Shown: piece after piece, positions 47,752 through 60,753 of the stretch
Position numbering within the stretch: position 1 is the first letter of the stretch
Layout of the letters: each line of letters begins with the position of its first letter
Assembly (NCBI GenBank): GCA_951799445.1
Contig: OX637288.1
Location: 13,208,501 to 13,272,500 of the forward strand
Source of the DNA: Pseudisothecium myosuroides
Taxonomy: Eukaryota; Streptophyta; Bryopsida; Hypnales; Lembophyllaceae
Direction of reading: 5' to 3'
Length of the DNA stretch: 64,000 nt
The notes under the pieces: model-generated
Databases searched by the model: none
Told to the model about the DNA's origin: nothing
The model's input: only the letters and a program-made list of their open reading frames with translations
Program-made: the position numbers and the translations under genes

Positions 47752-50700
47752 ATGGACCCCACTATCAGAGATGTCCCGGAATCAATAAAACTAGCGGGAT
47801 CCACGAATTATATTATCTGGAGTTACAAAGTCCGGATGATCCTCATGCAAGAGGGACTGTGGCAATTTATCGTACCTGGAGCATCGAACGGTCCACTCGT
47901 TGTCGACGCAACGACTTCAGTAAGCATCGCTGAGGACGAGGCTGCATCCACGGAGACGAACGCACGACCTCCAACAGCGGCAACAGAGGCACCAGTCGCA
48001 ATCGGAGCAAACACACACAACGCAACGGTCAACAACGCGAGAGAAGACGAATTGCATTGTCGAGCCGGAAGAATTATTATCTCCCTGGTACGAGATTCTA
48101 TCATTTTGAGTGTCATTTACATTACAAATCCGAAAGATATTTAGGAGCGTCTTAGAGCTATTTGTGACGTTCGTAGTTCATCCCGCAGACTGTCCCTCAA
48201 GGAACAGTTTTATTCTCTTAAGTTGGCAGAAGGCAAAAGTGTAGGAGAACATCTCCAGTCGATAAACCTCATAGTAACCCAACTAGCCAACCTAGGCATA
48301 CAGACACCAGATGAGGACTTAGTAGACCTCACGCTCAATAGTTTACCGAGAAGCTAGGCAATTTTCAAACAAGTGCAAAAAGTTCGTGAACGCACACCTC
48401 AGTTTGCCGAACTTGAAGGACTACTCCTCCAAGAAGAGCTCAGCCGCAACCTGGACAGGCAAAGAGAAGAGTCAGAGGAGATAAATTTTATTCGAACAAA
48501 TCGAGGACCACAGCAAGGTGGCTACACACCTTCACGAGGCCACTCCAACTACAGACAAGGAGCCTATTCCAGCGATCACCCAAGTCCTGCGCAGCAGAAC
48601 TCAACACAGTGCACGGAGAGTCAGAACCGTCAATCGGTGGTCTGCCACAAATGTGGCAAACAGGGACACTTTGCTTGGGACTGTGCCCGCATTGCGATCG
48701 AAGAACGCATAAAGTCACTCCAACTTCAACTGACCACCTTACTTCAAAGCCAACCTACAGCTCAAGTTCACCTTGCCGAAAGCTCACCAGAAGACGAGTA
48801 CGAGTCCCAAGTTGAAGACGATGCCGATCCACCTCACATCCGAAGCTGCATCGACGCGTTTCATGATCCTACTGAAGAGACTGAATACGTAAATGCGTGT
48901 GTCACGAATTCAATTACCAAAGAGGAAGACTGGTTCCTTGACTCGGGAGCATCTTCCCATGTCATAGGAAATCCTGCACTCCTCAGTCAGATTTCTAGGA
49001 CACTTAACATTAGGATTGCCGGAGGGCAGATAATGCCAGTAGAGGGACAAGGTAGTGTAAGCACCGTTGACTCCTCTAGAGCAATAAAAGATGTGAACTC
49101 TATTCTTTACGTCCTTGGGGTGAAAACGAATCTGTTTTCAGTAGGAAAGTTGATAGATTTAGGGTACCGAGTTCTCTTTGAATCCACACAATGCCGGATA
49201 TATGACAAAGATAGTCCAGACATTATCATGCTGCACGGAATTTGAGATCAACGGAACAACTTGTATCGTGTAGTTAATAGATTTCGACCAAAAGGCACCC
49301 CAGTAGCAAATTTTCTGAGTTTTCCACACTCGCACAGCACCTCTCTTCACAGCACAAATTCAAAAACCTCAGAGGTTCACAACACCAACGACTATGATAC
49401 ATCATCAACACCAAGAGTAGCTGACCAATACACCTCCCAGCTCCAGGCGTCACCTGATTCTTCTGGCACCTACGCACATCAAGACCGACCATCAAATGCC
49501 AATATTCACTTGTGGCATCAGTGAATCGGCCACCTCAATTATCAATCGCTATATCACCTGACTTCCAAGAACTTAGTTGCTGGTGTTCTTCCACTACCCC
49601 TGCTCAAACATGTCTGTTCATCATGCATGATGGAAAAGTTGCCACGGGACCGTAAACCCAAGAAACGGACCACATTCACCAGCCGTCTTCTCCAGATAGT
49701 CCATAGCGACCTCTGCGGACCTCTCTCTATCCCATCTAAGTCTGGCAACCGTTACATTTTGACGTTCATTGATGATTTTTCTAGAAAAACATAGTTATAC
49801 TTTATAGCTGATAAATCCCAGACATTTGAATGTTTCAAGCAATTTAGAATTCTAGTAGAAACACCTACCCAGAAAACTGCCACCCTTAGAACAGACAGAG
49901 GAGGTGAATACTTATCTGCCAACTTTAGTTCTTTTTGCACAGTCCATGGGATCACTCGCCAACTCACCGCCGGGTATTCACCGCACCAGAACGGGATTGC
50001 GGAGCGAAAGAACAGGACTTTACTTGAAGGCATACGAAGTGTAGTAACCGGCACAAGAATACCCAAAGCTCTTTGGGAGGAAGTAGCTCGGACGGTGAAC
50101 TATATCCAAAACTGGTGTCCTACAAAAGCCTTGAAACTTAAGACCCCGGAAGAAGCCTTCACCGGCATCAAGCCAAATCTAGGTCACTTACGAGTAATAG
50201 GATGCACAGCCTATTGCCACATTCCTGATACAAAATGGCAGAAACTTGACGCAAAAGCCATCCCTACAATTCTACTTGGGTACGATGAAAATTCCAAAGC
50301 CTACAGGTGTTACCACCCTGCTACTCGCAGATTTCTCATCAGTAGAGACGTACGCTTTGATGAACATTGCTTCAATCCCCTCTCTAACGAGACCACTAAA
50401 CCATTAGAACCCCGCCCACTTTTCGATTCATTTCTCTCTCGTGTTACACCCTCAAACCCGCAGCCATCTCTTCCCGAACCTCATTCTTCTCCTCCACTCT
50501 CCAACACCCATAGCTCCCCAGTTACATCAAACCCATTCCACCTGATCCTGATCCTATATCACTATTCAATCTACAATCCCATATTCCCACTCTCCCCACT
50601 GAACCAAACTCCTCCATTCCTTTAGCATCACCCATAGCACCCATAGCACCCGAATCACCCACAGTTCACCCACCTCTTGCTCCCCGCAGATCCACCTGTC

Positions 50701-51254
50701 CCCGCGAACAAAACATTAGACTCGACGGCTATGACTTGTGTCTATCAACCACAGACTTTGATATCTGTCTGATCAGTCCAGCTCTTGCTCCGAAGCACAT
50801 CTCCGAACCTACAGAGCACAACCACGACAACATCACGTTTAGACAAGCTAAGACTGATTCCGGCTGGCGCAAGGCGATGCAAGATGAAATGGAATGCATC
50901 TGGAGAAATTCGACCTGGGATTTAGAACCACTACCGCAAGGACAACGTGCCATCACTTGTAAGTGGATTTTTAAACTGGAGCCAGGAATCAATGGACAAC
51001 CGCCCACCAAGAAAGCCCGTCTAGTTGCTAGGGGATTCAAACAACGATCTGGCATTGATTTCAATGACATCTTCGCCCCGGTCATAAAATGGGCTACGCT
51101 TCGAACAACAATAACCCTTGCAGTTGCAAAGCGTTGGGACATCCATCACATGGATGTCCGAACGGCATTTCTAAATGGCCTACTTAAAGAGAAGGTCTAC
51201 ATGGGCCAGCCCCCCGGCTTCCATGTTTGTGGCAAAGTGGATATCATGCTGTAA
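47752..51254 (+). pseudogene. copia gag-pol polyprotein, stop-broken and 3'-truncated
   Basis: Gag starts at ATG 47752 (MDPTIRDVPESIKLAGSTNY). Stops interrupt at 48142, about 48354, 49243, 49522 and 49792. Domains in order: gag with its typical LKEQFYSLKLAEG segment; zinc knuckle CHKCGKQGHFAWDC (48643-48684); aspartic protease with DSGAS (~48940); integrase zinc part HLWHQ...CSSC (~49510-49630); integrase core with HSDLCGPL, DRGGEY and SPHQNGIAERKNR (~49700-50020); RT beginning CKWIFKLEPG to FLNGLLKE (~50960-51190). The open segments between stops are long, so it decayed fairly recently. It cannot make a working polyprotein. Confidence 0.93.
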
Positions 51255-51260
51255 AAAAGA

Positions 51261-53700
51261 TGCAGTATTAAAGATGGTCTAAGATAGGTTGAGGCTTGAA
51301 ACTAAAGTGAAAGAAATATGAAAATTCAAGATAGACTTCTTTACTGAATTGAGATTTCTTCAAAATGTATAAAACCACGACATCCTTTGCATCTAGGTCG
51401 TTTGAGGTCAATGTTATAAATGCAAATGATATAGGAACAACATCAAGTGTACAAATTATAGGGGCAAGCAACATATCAAAGATCTCATGGTAGAAATAAT
51501 ATGTTCTTCCAAATGGTCCCCCTCTTGGTGTATCCACCTTGTACATCCGCACTATTGCATCAAATGCGGCAACAATCTTGTATTGTAATATCAAATGGAA
51601 ACAAAAAAGAGGGATAAGGCACTAGAGCAAATTTGTAAATCACAAAAATAAAATGTTATTCAAGATTAGAGTGAATCTTACATGATAAATGAAAGCTGTA
51701 AAGACCTTTGTTCATATAGTGTACCAACTTTCCTTTAAGTTCTGCTGACACTATCACATCTCAGAGGGACTGAGATGTTCTAAGAATTTATTCAAAAGCA
51801 AAACTATGTATTTGCAGATTTGGTACAAGGTGTGCACCAAGCTAGTCTTAATGAATTTTTAGTATGAGTGGTGACAAGAGCAAATCATTTTAGACAAATT
51901 CATAGAATTCTGAACAACAAACCAAAGATAATAAACAATGCAAGCTACATGTACTTGTTGATGTTGTGCATAATATAACTGACAATGTCAATACGCTTTT
52001 TTGTCTCCAAGATCTAGTGGAATCTACAAATATATGCCAATCTTGATCACATTTATGGTGACGAGATATACAAAATGTCCAAGAAAGTAGATGGTAGCTT
52101 CCATCACAAATAAAGAACTTTGAATTTTGGAGATGTTACAACTTAGAAGTAGAATTTAGAGTGGCATTCAAAATGTCATTTTCCTGATTCCATAAAGGAC
52201 CCTATTTACTTTTTTCTATGTCAGAGATATGTTCATCTTCTCCCTACTAATTTGTAATGGAGACATAAATCAAGCAAGAACCATCTCTATATCTATGTAC
52301 ACAAATTCCTACTTAAGCTTAGTCAAAGTCACATTGCAACTGAAAGTTGATTTCACTACAGATATCACAACAAAATGATACAATAGAATACAAAGATGAG
52401 ATATAAAATGGGGCCTCATGCATTCAAAGACTAAAGATATAAGCCACAGAGTTAATCTTCTGCAATCTTCTGAGAGTGTCCTTAATAGTACAGTAGTCCA
52501 CAAGCTCATCTTCATCCTTTGTACCATCCTCCTCAACATCTTGATTTCTACCAATGAGGGGTTGCTCAGAGCCATGGAACTTAGAGGTCTCAAATTGTTG
52601 ACAAACCTCTCGAACAAGAATTGACTTTGAGTGAATTTGTGAAAAGAAAAATAACCATTAAAAATATCAAGGGGTTCAATGCATCAAACAACATTTGTTT
52701 ACACCACAGCATCCAAATGTTATATAAAAACTTCTATTCAATATATTGAGTCTCCGAGATCATTGACTTGGGGCTTGGGGATCCAAACCAATAGCCTTGC
52801 AATTCCAAGGTACAAGCTAAAGCTACAAATGAGAACAAATAGTTTGAAGATGAACTAGCATCAAAATTATTCTTTTTGATTTGGTAACCCATATTTTGAT
52901 TTTGAGATCACTGGCTTGGAGCTCTTGACTTCCATTGGCGCCAACAACTTCCCTGAATCTAAAGCTAGTTGATCAAAAGACTCGTCAAAAGAAAACCTAA
53001 TTCTACTAACGAATGACCATGAGTTAAAACTGAAATGGCATCATAATAAAAATTGTTTTTGACTTTGAGATCACTTGAACCTTGGCCCCTAGCTCCCATC
53101 GGTGCTACAAGGTACCTAGATCTCAAGCTAGGTGATAAAAAAAATAACCGAATTATACTACAATCAAGAGCTGAATGAAAGAAGTAGAATACAAAATTTC
53201 TTGTTTTCTTGATCATTGGTATGTGGTTGGGAAATCCCATTGGCACCGAGAGTTCCCTTGGACAACCTAGCATGTGATAAAAAAGAAAAACCAACCCTTG
53301 TATAAGCATAATCAGATTAAAACCGAGCTTTATGCCAAATTTTTAAAAACCTTGTATACAGAAGCAGATCCTCAAGAGTTGAATGAAAGAGCTTGAAACA
53401 CATAATAATTCACCATTTTTGCACTTGGCCATATAAAATTGAACTTACTAATCGTGTGAAAAATTTGTCTCATCACCAATGAGGGGGGACTTGGCATAGT
53501 TTGCCCCACGACAGACCCCAACTTCCTACAAATTTATTTATTAATTTTTTCGTCCGCAGTTAGGGGCCTCCCATTGGGGTTGGCACATTGATATCAAATA
53601 ATTAATTATAACTCTATTGTGCCAACTCCAGCATAATTATCACATTGATTTAAAATAAAAAGCATTGAGGTAAAATGCAATTTTTGCCAACTGTGACGAT
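51261..53700. other. Unrecognised region after copia breakpoint
   Basis: Minus-strand open frames at 51268-51594 (containing 'DTPRGGPFGRTYYFYHEIF') and 52309-52617 have somewhat protein-like composition. They could be fragments of a transposon gene, but no family is recognised and no spliced structure could be built. The rest is AT-rich. Confidence 0.3.
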
Positions 53701-54015
53701 GTAAATGAAATCCAAAACTCTAAAATTGACACCTCATTAACAAGGTGATGATTGGAACTCAAGATTACCAACAGAACCAAACCTATTGGATAGGGTTGGC
53801 ACATTAATACCAAATAATTATTGAAAGTTCCCAAAGTAGATTAATCACTTTAACATTTTTAATTTTAAAAATTCAACACTATATTAAACAAAATTTGAAA
53901 TATCCATCGTCCATCTTCCAAAGTCATTTTCTTTGGTATGTTTAGAGTTGAGAAGACAAGCTCTTTATACAAGTGAGGTGGTAGGAGGTAAAACAACCCA
54001 TGTGGGATATGTAGG

Positions 54016-54452
54016 AAGCTCAACCGCTCCTGGTTAAGTCAAAAACAGGAATTGTGTTTGAAGTAGAATTTTAGACCTCGTTTAGGCATAGTAGAATAAC
54101 TTTTTTCAAAAAACTTTGAACTAAAAAAAGTTGAAAAATTAAGTTAAATTTCATCTCCAAAAATCCGTTTGAAATTTTGAGCCTCCAATCAAAAGTTATG
54201 AACAAATTTCAGAGAGGGGTTGGAAGGGACATTTTCTTTGATATTTTCAAACATACTCTTTGAATTTCGCCCATAACTTTGGATTGGAGGCTCAAAATCT
54301 CAAACGGATTTTTGGAGATGAAATTCAGCTTAATGTACCAACTGTTTTTAGTTCAAAGTTTTTTGAAAAAACTTATTCTACTATACCAACATGAGGTCCA
54401 AAATTCTACTTTGAGCACAATTTTTATGTTTTTACAATGAGTGGTCAAGCTC
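54016..54452. mobile_element. Fold-back element, copy B
   Basis: A near-perfect long palindrome matching copy A at 17974-18411. The arms contain 'catctccaaaaatccgttt' and its mirror 'aaacggatttttggagatg', and 'agtagaataactttttt' with its mirror. The related outer flanks in both copies suggest both were mobilised as one larger unit. Confidence 0.75.
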
Positions 54453-54679
54453 TCCTCTTCAAATTATCCCATACTCTTTGAGGATTTATGACAGACAATG
54501 GATTTCATTATAAAAACAACCTCTCCACCCTTCACTCTTACTAAATGTTAATGAAGTAATTCCTTCAATTCGCCATCACAATTATTCTTAATGGTAGATG
54601 GTAATTGGACTTGGAAAAAAATGAAGACACTCATTGAAACCTTGAACATTTGAAATGACTCATTTGAGGACCCTAGAAT

Positions 54680-55760
54680 TGTTGCCTTGTCAACAAGGTG
54701 ACAATCTACAACCCAAGTCAGCAACGCCTAAAATTAAAACAAAAAATTGAAACCATGCACTTGTTACATTTATCTTTCGAACAAGACATTGGAGCCCTTG
54801 AAATTGAGTAATTGACGCCTCGTCAACGAGGCGATGATCTACAACCCAAGCCAAAAATGCCTAAAATTAAAGCAAAAAATTGAAACCATGCACTTATTAC
54901 ATTTACCTTCCAAATGAGACATTATAGCCCTTGAAATTGACGCCTCATCAACAAGGTGATGATCTACAACCTAAACTAGCAATGCCTAAAATTAAAACAA
55001 AAAATTGAAACCATGCACTTGTTACATTTACCTTCCGAATGAGACATTGGAGCCCTTGAAATTGAGTAATAGACGCCTCGTCAACGAGGCGATGATCTAC
55101 AACCCAAGCTGGCAATGCCTAAAATTAAAACAAAAAATTGAAACGTGCACTTGTTACATTTAGTACCTTCCAAATATAACATTGGAGCCCGTGAAATTGA
55201 CACCTCGTCAATGAGGCGATGATCTACAACCCAAGCTAGCAATGCCTAAAATTAAAACAAAAAATTGAAACGTGCACTTGTTACATTTAGTACCTTCCAA
55301 ATGTAACATTGGAGCCCTTGAAATTGACACCTCGTCAACGAGGCAATGATCTATAGCCCGAGCAAGCAATCCCTAAATTAAAAAAAATTAAATTGAAAAC
55401 ATGTGCCTTAAACTTGCACTATCCAAATGAGACATGGAACAACCCAAAATTGTCACCTCGTCAACGAGGTGATGTTTTACAGCCCAAGTAAGCAGTCTAA
55501 ATTTTTTTCTTAAAAATGAAAAACATACATCCTAATCTTGTACCATCCAAATGAGACACTAAACAATTCAAAATTGATGCCTTGTTAACAAGGCAATGTT
55601 CTACAGCTAAAGCAAGCAATTGAAAAAAAAATAAAAAATAGAAAAAATGCAAGGAAAATTTGCGCCTTCCAAAGGAGACACAAAAGATCTTGAAATTAAT
55701 GCTTCATCAATGAGGCAATGATCTTATGCCCAAGCAAGCAATCCAAATTTTCAAGATGTC
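54680..55760. repeat. Tandem array, nine ~122-134-bp units each with an 8+8 bp palindrome
   Basis: Units recur with palindrome cores at about 54683, 54816, 54941, 55074, 55201, 55328, 55454, 55578 and 55700. The core is an 8-bp arm, 2-base spacer, 8-bp arm (e.g. CGCCTCGTCAACGAGGCG), followed by 'atgatctacaacccaagc', 'cctaaaattaaaacaaaaaatt' and 'gcacttgttacattta'. Units drift towards the right end. One outlying core lies at 53730-53747. No coding frame spans the array. Confidence 0.9.
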
Positions 55761-56225
55761 AAAGGAAGGTCCGGAAAGCAAGGTGGATTTGATGAGGCGA
55801 ATGCAATTTGGTAGAGACCTATAAAACTCTTGTTGCATATTCAATCATGTCAAGAAGGTTAAGGGGTGGACATTGATGTTTGCCCACGTCTATGACCCCA
55901 AGTTTTGTCAAATCCAAACAATTTGTATTTGCAACATAATGATTGGGCAAGGATATTGAGTTACAAGAGCAAATGTGGAGATCACTAAACTTTGCTATGG
56001 TATGGCATAGGATTCCAAATCCATACTTTTTGAAAGGCTTCATGGTTGACAATGTCATGGCCAATTGGTACATTGTTTGTGTAGTCTGTAGAAGTGGCTA
56101 CAAGCAGAAGGCCTAAAGGTTAAGTAGGATTGAGAGTATTTTTGTCTATTTCATTGGACCACATTGTTGAATAGACACACGATGAAGCTCATTCAGCTTG
56201 AGTTCTAGAAGACTAACAAGAGGCT

Positions 56226-58378
56226 TTGCAAGCAATTCAAAGATTCAAAATCTATGGCAGAAGCAAAAGAAAGATACCTTGGATTCAAGGGTTGCCTTAT
56301 AGGAGGTTCTCTAGGAACTCGATGATTGGTTTGATTTCTAGCACTTTTGGTATCAATTGTGGGGCTAAATTAGTAGGTCAAATCGATCCTTCAAACCAAG
56401 ACACCTTTTTTTACTGCTAAACTATTTTGTTCACCTAATTTTTTAATGAAGAAACAAATTGTAATTGCTCACCAATTTTTTCTAATATACAAATGTATAA
56501 TTTGCGCAAATTTGAAGTGAACATGCAAAACTCTATATATTGAAAGAGACAACTTGGAAACAAGAAATCTTATCCAACAAACATCCACACTTGTCTTCAA
56601 GATCTTGGTACGCCCTCTTCAAACCAACACTATAAAAATCCCCCATTTTAGGTGACAAGCCCTAATTTTTTATGACGGATTTTAGGTGATGTCAATGTTG
56701 ACAATCCAAAAATTTTATGTCAACAAAAATGTCTAACGTAACATCAATGTTGACATAAAAACATTGAATTGTCAATATTGATGCTACGTTGTACATTTTT
56801 GTTGACATAAAAATTCTGAGTTGTCAACATTGACATCACCTAAAATCCGTCATAAGAAATTAGGGCTCGTCACCTAAAACAGGGATTTCTTATCTTGCAA
56901 GGCCCTTATTTGTGGTGCCTTGATGATTACACGTTCTACTTAATGTCTCTCAAAATTGTTGTTGGTGCAAAACTTGAATTTGGAGGAACTAGACAAGATG
57001 CTTCTTGCAATTTGGTAGAGACAATTTACGACAAGTGGCTCCAAATGTCACGGAAGAAGTGAACCTGCATGTACCACGGATCGCCACCACAAATGACATG
57101 ATACGGGCCATGATGCAATCAATAAGTTATTGGGCATTTCTCCAACTGAAGGCTATGCATCCGATATGGGTCTCCACTTGGACGAAATTTGTCTTCGACA
57201 CGACTAACAAGAAACCCAACAAAGTTTGCCAAGGTTGCCACCAAACTTCCAAACACTCACATATTTATCAAATGAGTTTCTCACTTTGAAGGCAAAGAGG
57301 TATTTGGCTCTATTGAAGTGTGAACAGGATCTTCCACTTGGGTTAGACAACAATTCTCACTACTATGACGCAGTAAATTTATTTCAATCTAAAGTGCAAA
57401 GTTGGTCAAGAAGAGCCCATACAAAAATAGATGCGTCAATGCCAACATCAACAGAGACAGGCAAATCAAGCACAGTATGTCCTCACGTGACAAAAGTGCA
57501 TGAAACAAACTGCAATCCTTCTTTGTGGTACATTGCAAGGTGTAAGAAGGAAGGAAAAAATTATTACAGAGTTCAAAAAGGAAAGAAGAAAAAATGCAGC
57601 GCTAATATAAAGAAGTCCAAGAAGAGTAGAATTGTAGCATCCATCTACAATAGGTGCATGACAAAATATGCCACCAAGGTTGTCATTAACTTTGACTTTT
57701 AGTTTTGCACACATAACCTTATGTGTTGCGCGGGAGGCTCTAAGAAGAAGAGGGTCCACGATTGAACCTCTCTTTCAAGGTGTGGCTTGTGGCATATGAA
57801 ACACATCTTACAAAATCAAATTATTTGGAAGAAGAGTCTTTTCTTGAATTGCAAAGTGAAGAGGTAGGAGCACCAACCTTCCATATCTTCAATGAAGAAA
57901 ATACGGTGAGGTGTGTCCACATTTAACTTGAAGCCATTTGATAGTGACATTCAACCATCTGACAGTGACGTGCTCCCCACAAAACGATTGAAGAGGACCA
58001 CTAAGTATAACCCTAATGTGCCCAAAGTTGACTACCGCAACAAATGGAAAACTACAAGGAACATGAAAACAATTGTTGAATCTGTCACAGTTATTCCATA
58101 TCCTAGCTATGGTAGAGTGATCACTCTAATGTCTGGTGTCTTTTTCTACCAAAAGACCTATTGGATCACAATTTCAGACTTACCTTCTTGTACCTGCAAA
58201 GACTTCATTACTATGAATGTAGCTGCATTAGGTAGGAGGAAAGTATAAGTGAACTGCAAACATCTATAGTATGTCTTTAAATTTATTTGCAAGGCAAACT
58301 CCAAGGATGACAAGTATATCCATGCAACAAGTCTAAGCTTTGATGAATTGAAGCTACTTCTTAGAGATAGCAATCTTT
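56226..58378 (+). pseudogene. Broken SWIM zinc-finger gene (MULE/FAR1-like relic)
   Basis: Open pieces lie at 56226-56420, 57226-57702 and 57913-58248. The last contains YWITISDLPSCTCKDF and, past an in-frame TAA, VNCKHL. Together these form the CxC...CxH pattern of a SWIM zinc finger. It continues past a further TAG to the end of the readable homology at 58378. SWIM fingers of this kind follow the transposase domain in plant MULE transposases and FAR1-type proteins. The middle piece has a basic KKGKKKKCSANIKKSKKS tract. Several stops and a CACTA MITE between the first and second pieces show that it is dead. The assignment of the upstream pieces to the same gene is an inference. Confidence 0.6.
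56628..56897. mobile_element. CACTA-type MITE with CAA target duplication
   Basis: It starts CACTATAAAAATCCC and ends GGGATTTCTTATCTTG. The 3-bp flanks are CAA on both sides (56625-56627 and 56898-56900), as expected for CACTA elements. Nearly the whole 270 bp folds back on itself (e.g. 'gatgtcaatgttgacaa' with its mirror). It shares 'ggctcgtcacctaaaac' with the copy in ABCC intron 13. Confidence 0.8.
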
Positions 58379-58399
58379 AAGACTGTATATTCATCTAGC

Positions 58400-59810
58400 T
58401 ATTGATAGTAAAAACACTTGTCTTTAGAGTTGGTTAAATAATGGTCGATTGGAGTAGGTAACAAATGCCTTACCAAACTAGTTAGTTCAAAGTAGAAGCA
58501 GTATTTGGCACCCCAATGACAACTGTAATCATTTGTAAAACTATAAACATTAAAAACAACATTAAAAAAGGTCAAATTAAGCCAAACAACATTGTAAAAT
58601 TGAATGTCTAATTTCTAAAAAGTAACCTTAAAAATACTCCTCGATTCCAAAGAGCACCACACCAGCCTTGGAAGAGTAAACAAAGTCTTTTGGAAAAAAT
58701 GCAAAGTTTTCCTAATATTTGTAAATTTTCATTTTCTGATAAAAAATATTCCTTCAATTTTTGTACAAGATGTGCATGAAAATTATGCTAATGTTTTCCA
58801 TTTTTTTTGTGATTACAATAAAACTTGTCTTCAACTAGATACTCTTTTATTAGTCAAATATTTGTAATCTCCATTTTAAAAATTAAAAAAATTTGGGCCT
58901 AATTCAACCAAACTTTACGGGAAGGCATTATGGATTATTTCCTTACAATTACTTAAAAGGTGTCCTAAGGTTTTTAAGGCTCCTAATGAATGAAGTGTCT
59001 AATTTTTAGTAGGCGTACACTTATTAGCAAGGTTTGTGCATTCCACTTGCAAGACATTCATAAAACAATAGATGTAGAGAACATAGAACATGTATTGCAC
59101 TAGCTATGCAAATAAGTCTTTTCATGGATGGATGGATGATGGATGGATGATATGGATGATATTCATTAATACATCATATTTATGATAGCAAATTTTTGTT
59201 GTGGGAGAAGCTATGCCGTTGTTGGTGGCCCTACCTGCAACATTCAAACGCTAAATTGAATCTCCAAAATAATTTTAAAAAAATCCTAAAACAACTTTTT
59301 TGAAATTCTGTTGTTAATCATTTCTATTTCAATAATTTTAACATTACTATTTTGGGCTGTGACATTACTATTTGTTATTCTTATATCTCTATTTTTAGTA
59401 AAAAAGTATTTATTAACACTCAAGTCTAAACGCTCATCGTCCCCCGCTTGTGCACTCTAGTGTTGTTGTCCACGGTAATAGATCCATGGTAACAGGTACT
59501 GAAATTTACTAAAAATCGTAAATTTTGATCCAAAATTTTAGATAGAATTTTTTTTAGAAATATTATTGACTTTTCTAATGCTTTTTCAAATTTCTGAGCT
59601 CCATGCTCACATAATCCCTGCTCAGTGCTCATAGGCTCATGCTCGCACGCTCACAGAATAGCACCGCTGGTTCTAGCTACTAGGGTTGGTTACTCTATTA
59701 GGTGGAACAAAGAGGGCCCTCCTCTTTGTTTGTTCTCTTAGTTTCTTGGTTCTTTTTTATTCTTTTAATACAATGGTTTCCATTTATTATAAAAATATAA
59801 AAATAAAAAT
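58400..59810. other. AT-rich spacer with GGAT-type microsatellite
   Basis: No gene is supported. A GGAT/GGATGAT simple repeat lies at about 59126-59160. The remainder is low-complexity AT-rich DNA. Confidence 0.5.
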
Positions 59811-59835
59811 AAATAGTCTATGGCTTTTTATGGTC

Positions 59836-60070
59836 GAGGTGAATTGGTCCCCTTGCTCGGCCTCCCAAATCATTCTAGGGATGCATGTGAAAAAAAAGCC
59901 CCCTATTTTGAGCCGTCTCTAGAGTATGTTCTTCACCTCTCCTAGCTAATTTGGGGCCTCTGATTGCAAATATGAATTCAGATTTGCAAATTTTATCATG
60001 CCTTGCAAATTCAAAAATTCAAAAATTCAGGGTTTTCCCTCGAGGCCGAGCGAGGGGGTTAGTTCACCCC
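59836..60070. mobile_element. TIR insert at left edge of the duplicate
   Basis: The left end GAGGTGAATTGGTCCCCTTG and the right end (reversed: GGGGTGAACTAACCCCCTCG) are imperfect inverted repeats, both followed by CTCGGCCTC. The DNA is missing at the matching place in the source copy, where 'ctatggctttttat' leads almost directly to 'ccttcccttcag'. It therefore probably inserted after the duplication. No clear target duplication was found. Confidence 0.6.
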
Positions 60071-60753
60071 TTCCCTTCAGTAATTCCCATTTCACTTCAC
60101 CTGTCCAGGAAACTCTAAAATTGGTGGATCCCCCAACGTCAATACGGCAAATTCAGTCACGAGCCTCGAAGTCATGAAGAACAACGTGTTCCGGGGTCCA
60201 AGTTGGGGCCCACCCCGGAGACCCAAGCCACTGCCAAACCTTCTTCGCTTTATAACTCTTCTGAGAGCAAGTTGAGTCCCTTAGACTGGAGTGATTAACA
60301 CCGAACTCCCATTGTCTAGCACATGTGTAGGGTTGTGAGTTGGACTCGGAGGCTTCGACCAACATTTTTAGCTCCATGGATTTTTTGAGGGGGTGCGCCA
60401 TTGAATCTTCACTGAGGGAGCCTACTGCAGCAGAATTTCAACTAAATATGCATTGGGTGCGGTTATCAGAACCGATGCCAGAGACTGAATCTTCATTTGG
60501 AGCTTTACCGCCACCAGATAGAGCCGCTGATCGTCAACCAATGAGTACTTCGCTGTGAATACTTCGTTCTGTACTTTGGAGTCTTGGCTGTGCAGTTACG
60601 TACTTTGGAGCTAGCTAGCTAGATCCCAAATACTCATTTGTTTGCGGGGAGGTTGTTGTTAGCCCTCTGAGCTTGTTCGTGTCAAATGCTGCCAGGGATT
60701 GCGGGCAGTTGTGGAACTTTCTAGTCCTTGTAATTCCTTTGTCGTTGTTAACT

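Larger units (their letters stand above)
47393..51260 (+). mobile_element. Truncated Ty1/copia LTR retrotransposon
   Basis: Order: short 5' LTR, primer-binding site, gag, protease, integrase, start of reverse transcriptase. This is the copia order (integrase before RT). The RT breaks off after the LNGLLKEKVYM..PPGF block. The second half of RT (with the catalytic YxDD), RNase H, the polypurine tract and the 3' LTR are absent. With no second LTR, insertion age and target duplication cannot be read. Confidence 0.93.

Noticed and set aside
47823..48116. Minus-strand frame opposite copia gag
   Set aside because: Antisense shadow of the gag coding sequence.
54680..55760. CRISPR-like array (regular palindromic repeats)
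   Set aside because: The context is clearly eukaryotic, the DNA between cores is itself repeated rather than unique spacers, and no cas gene is present.
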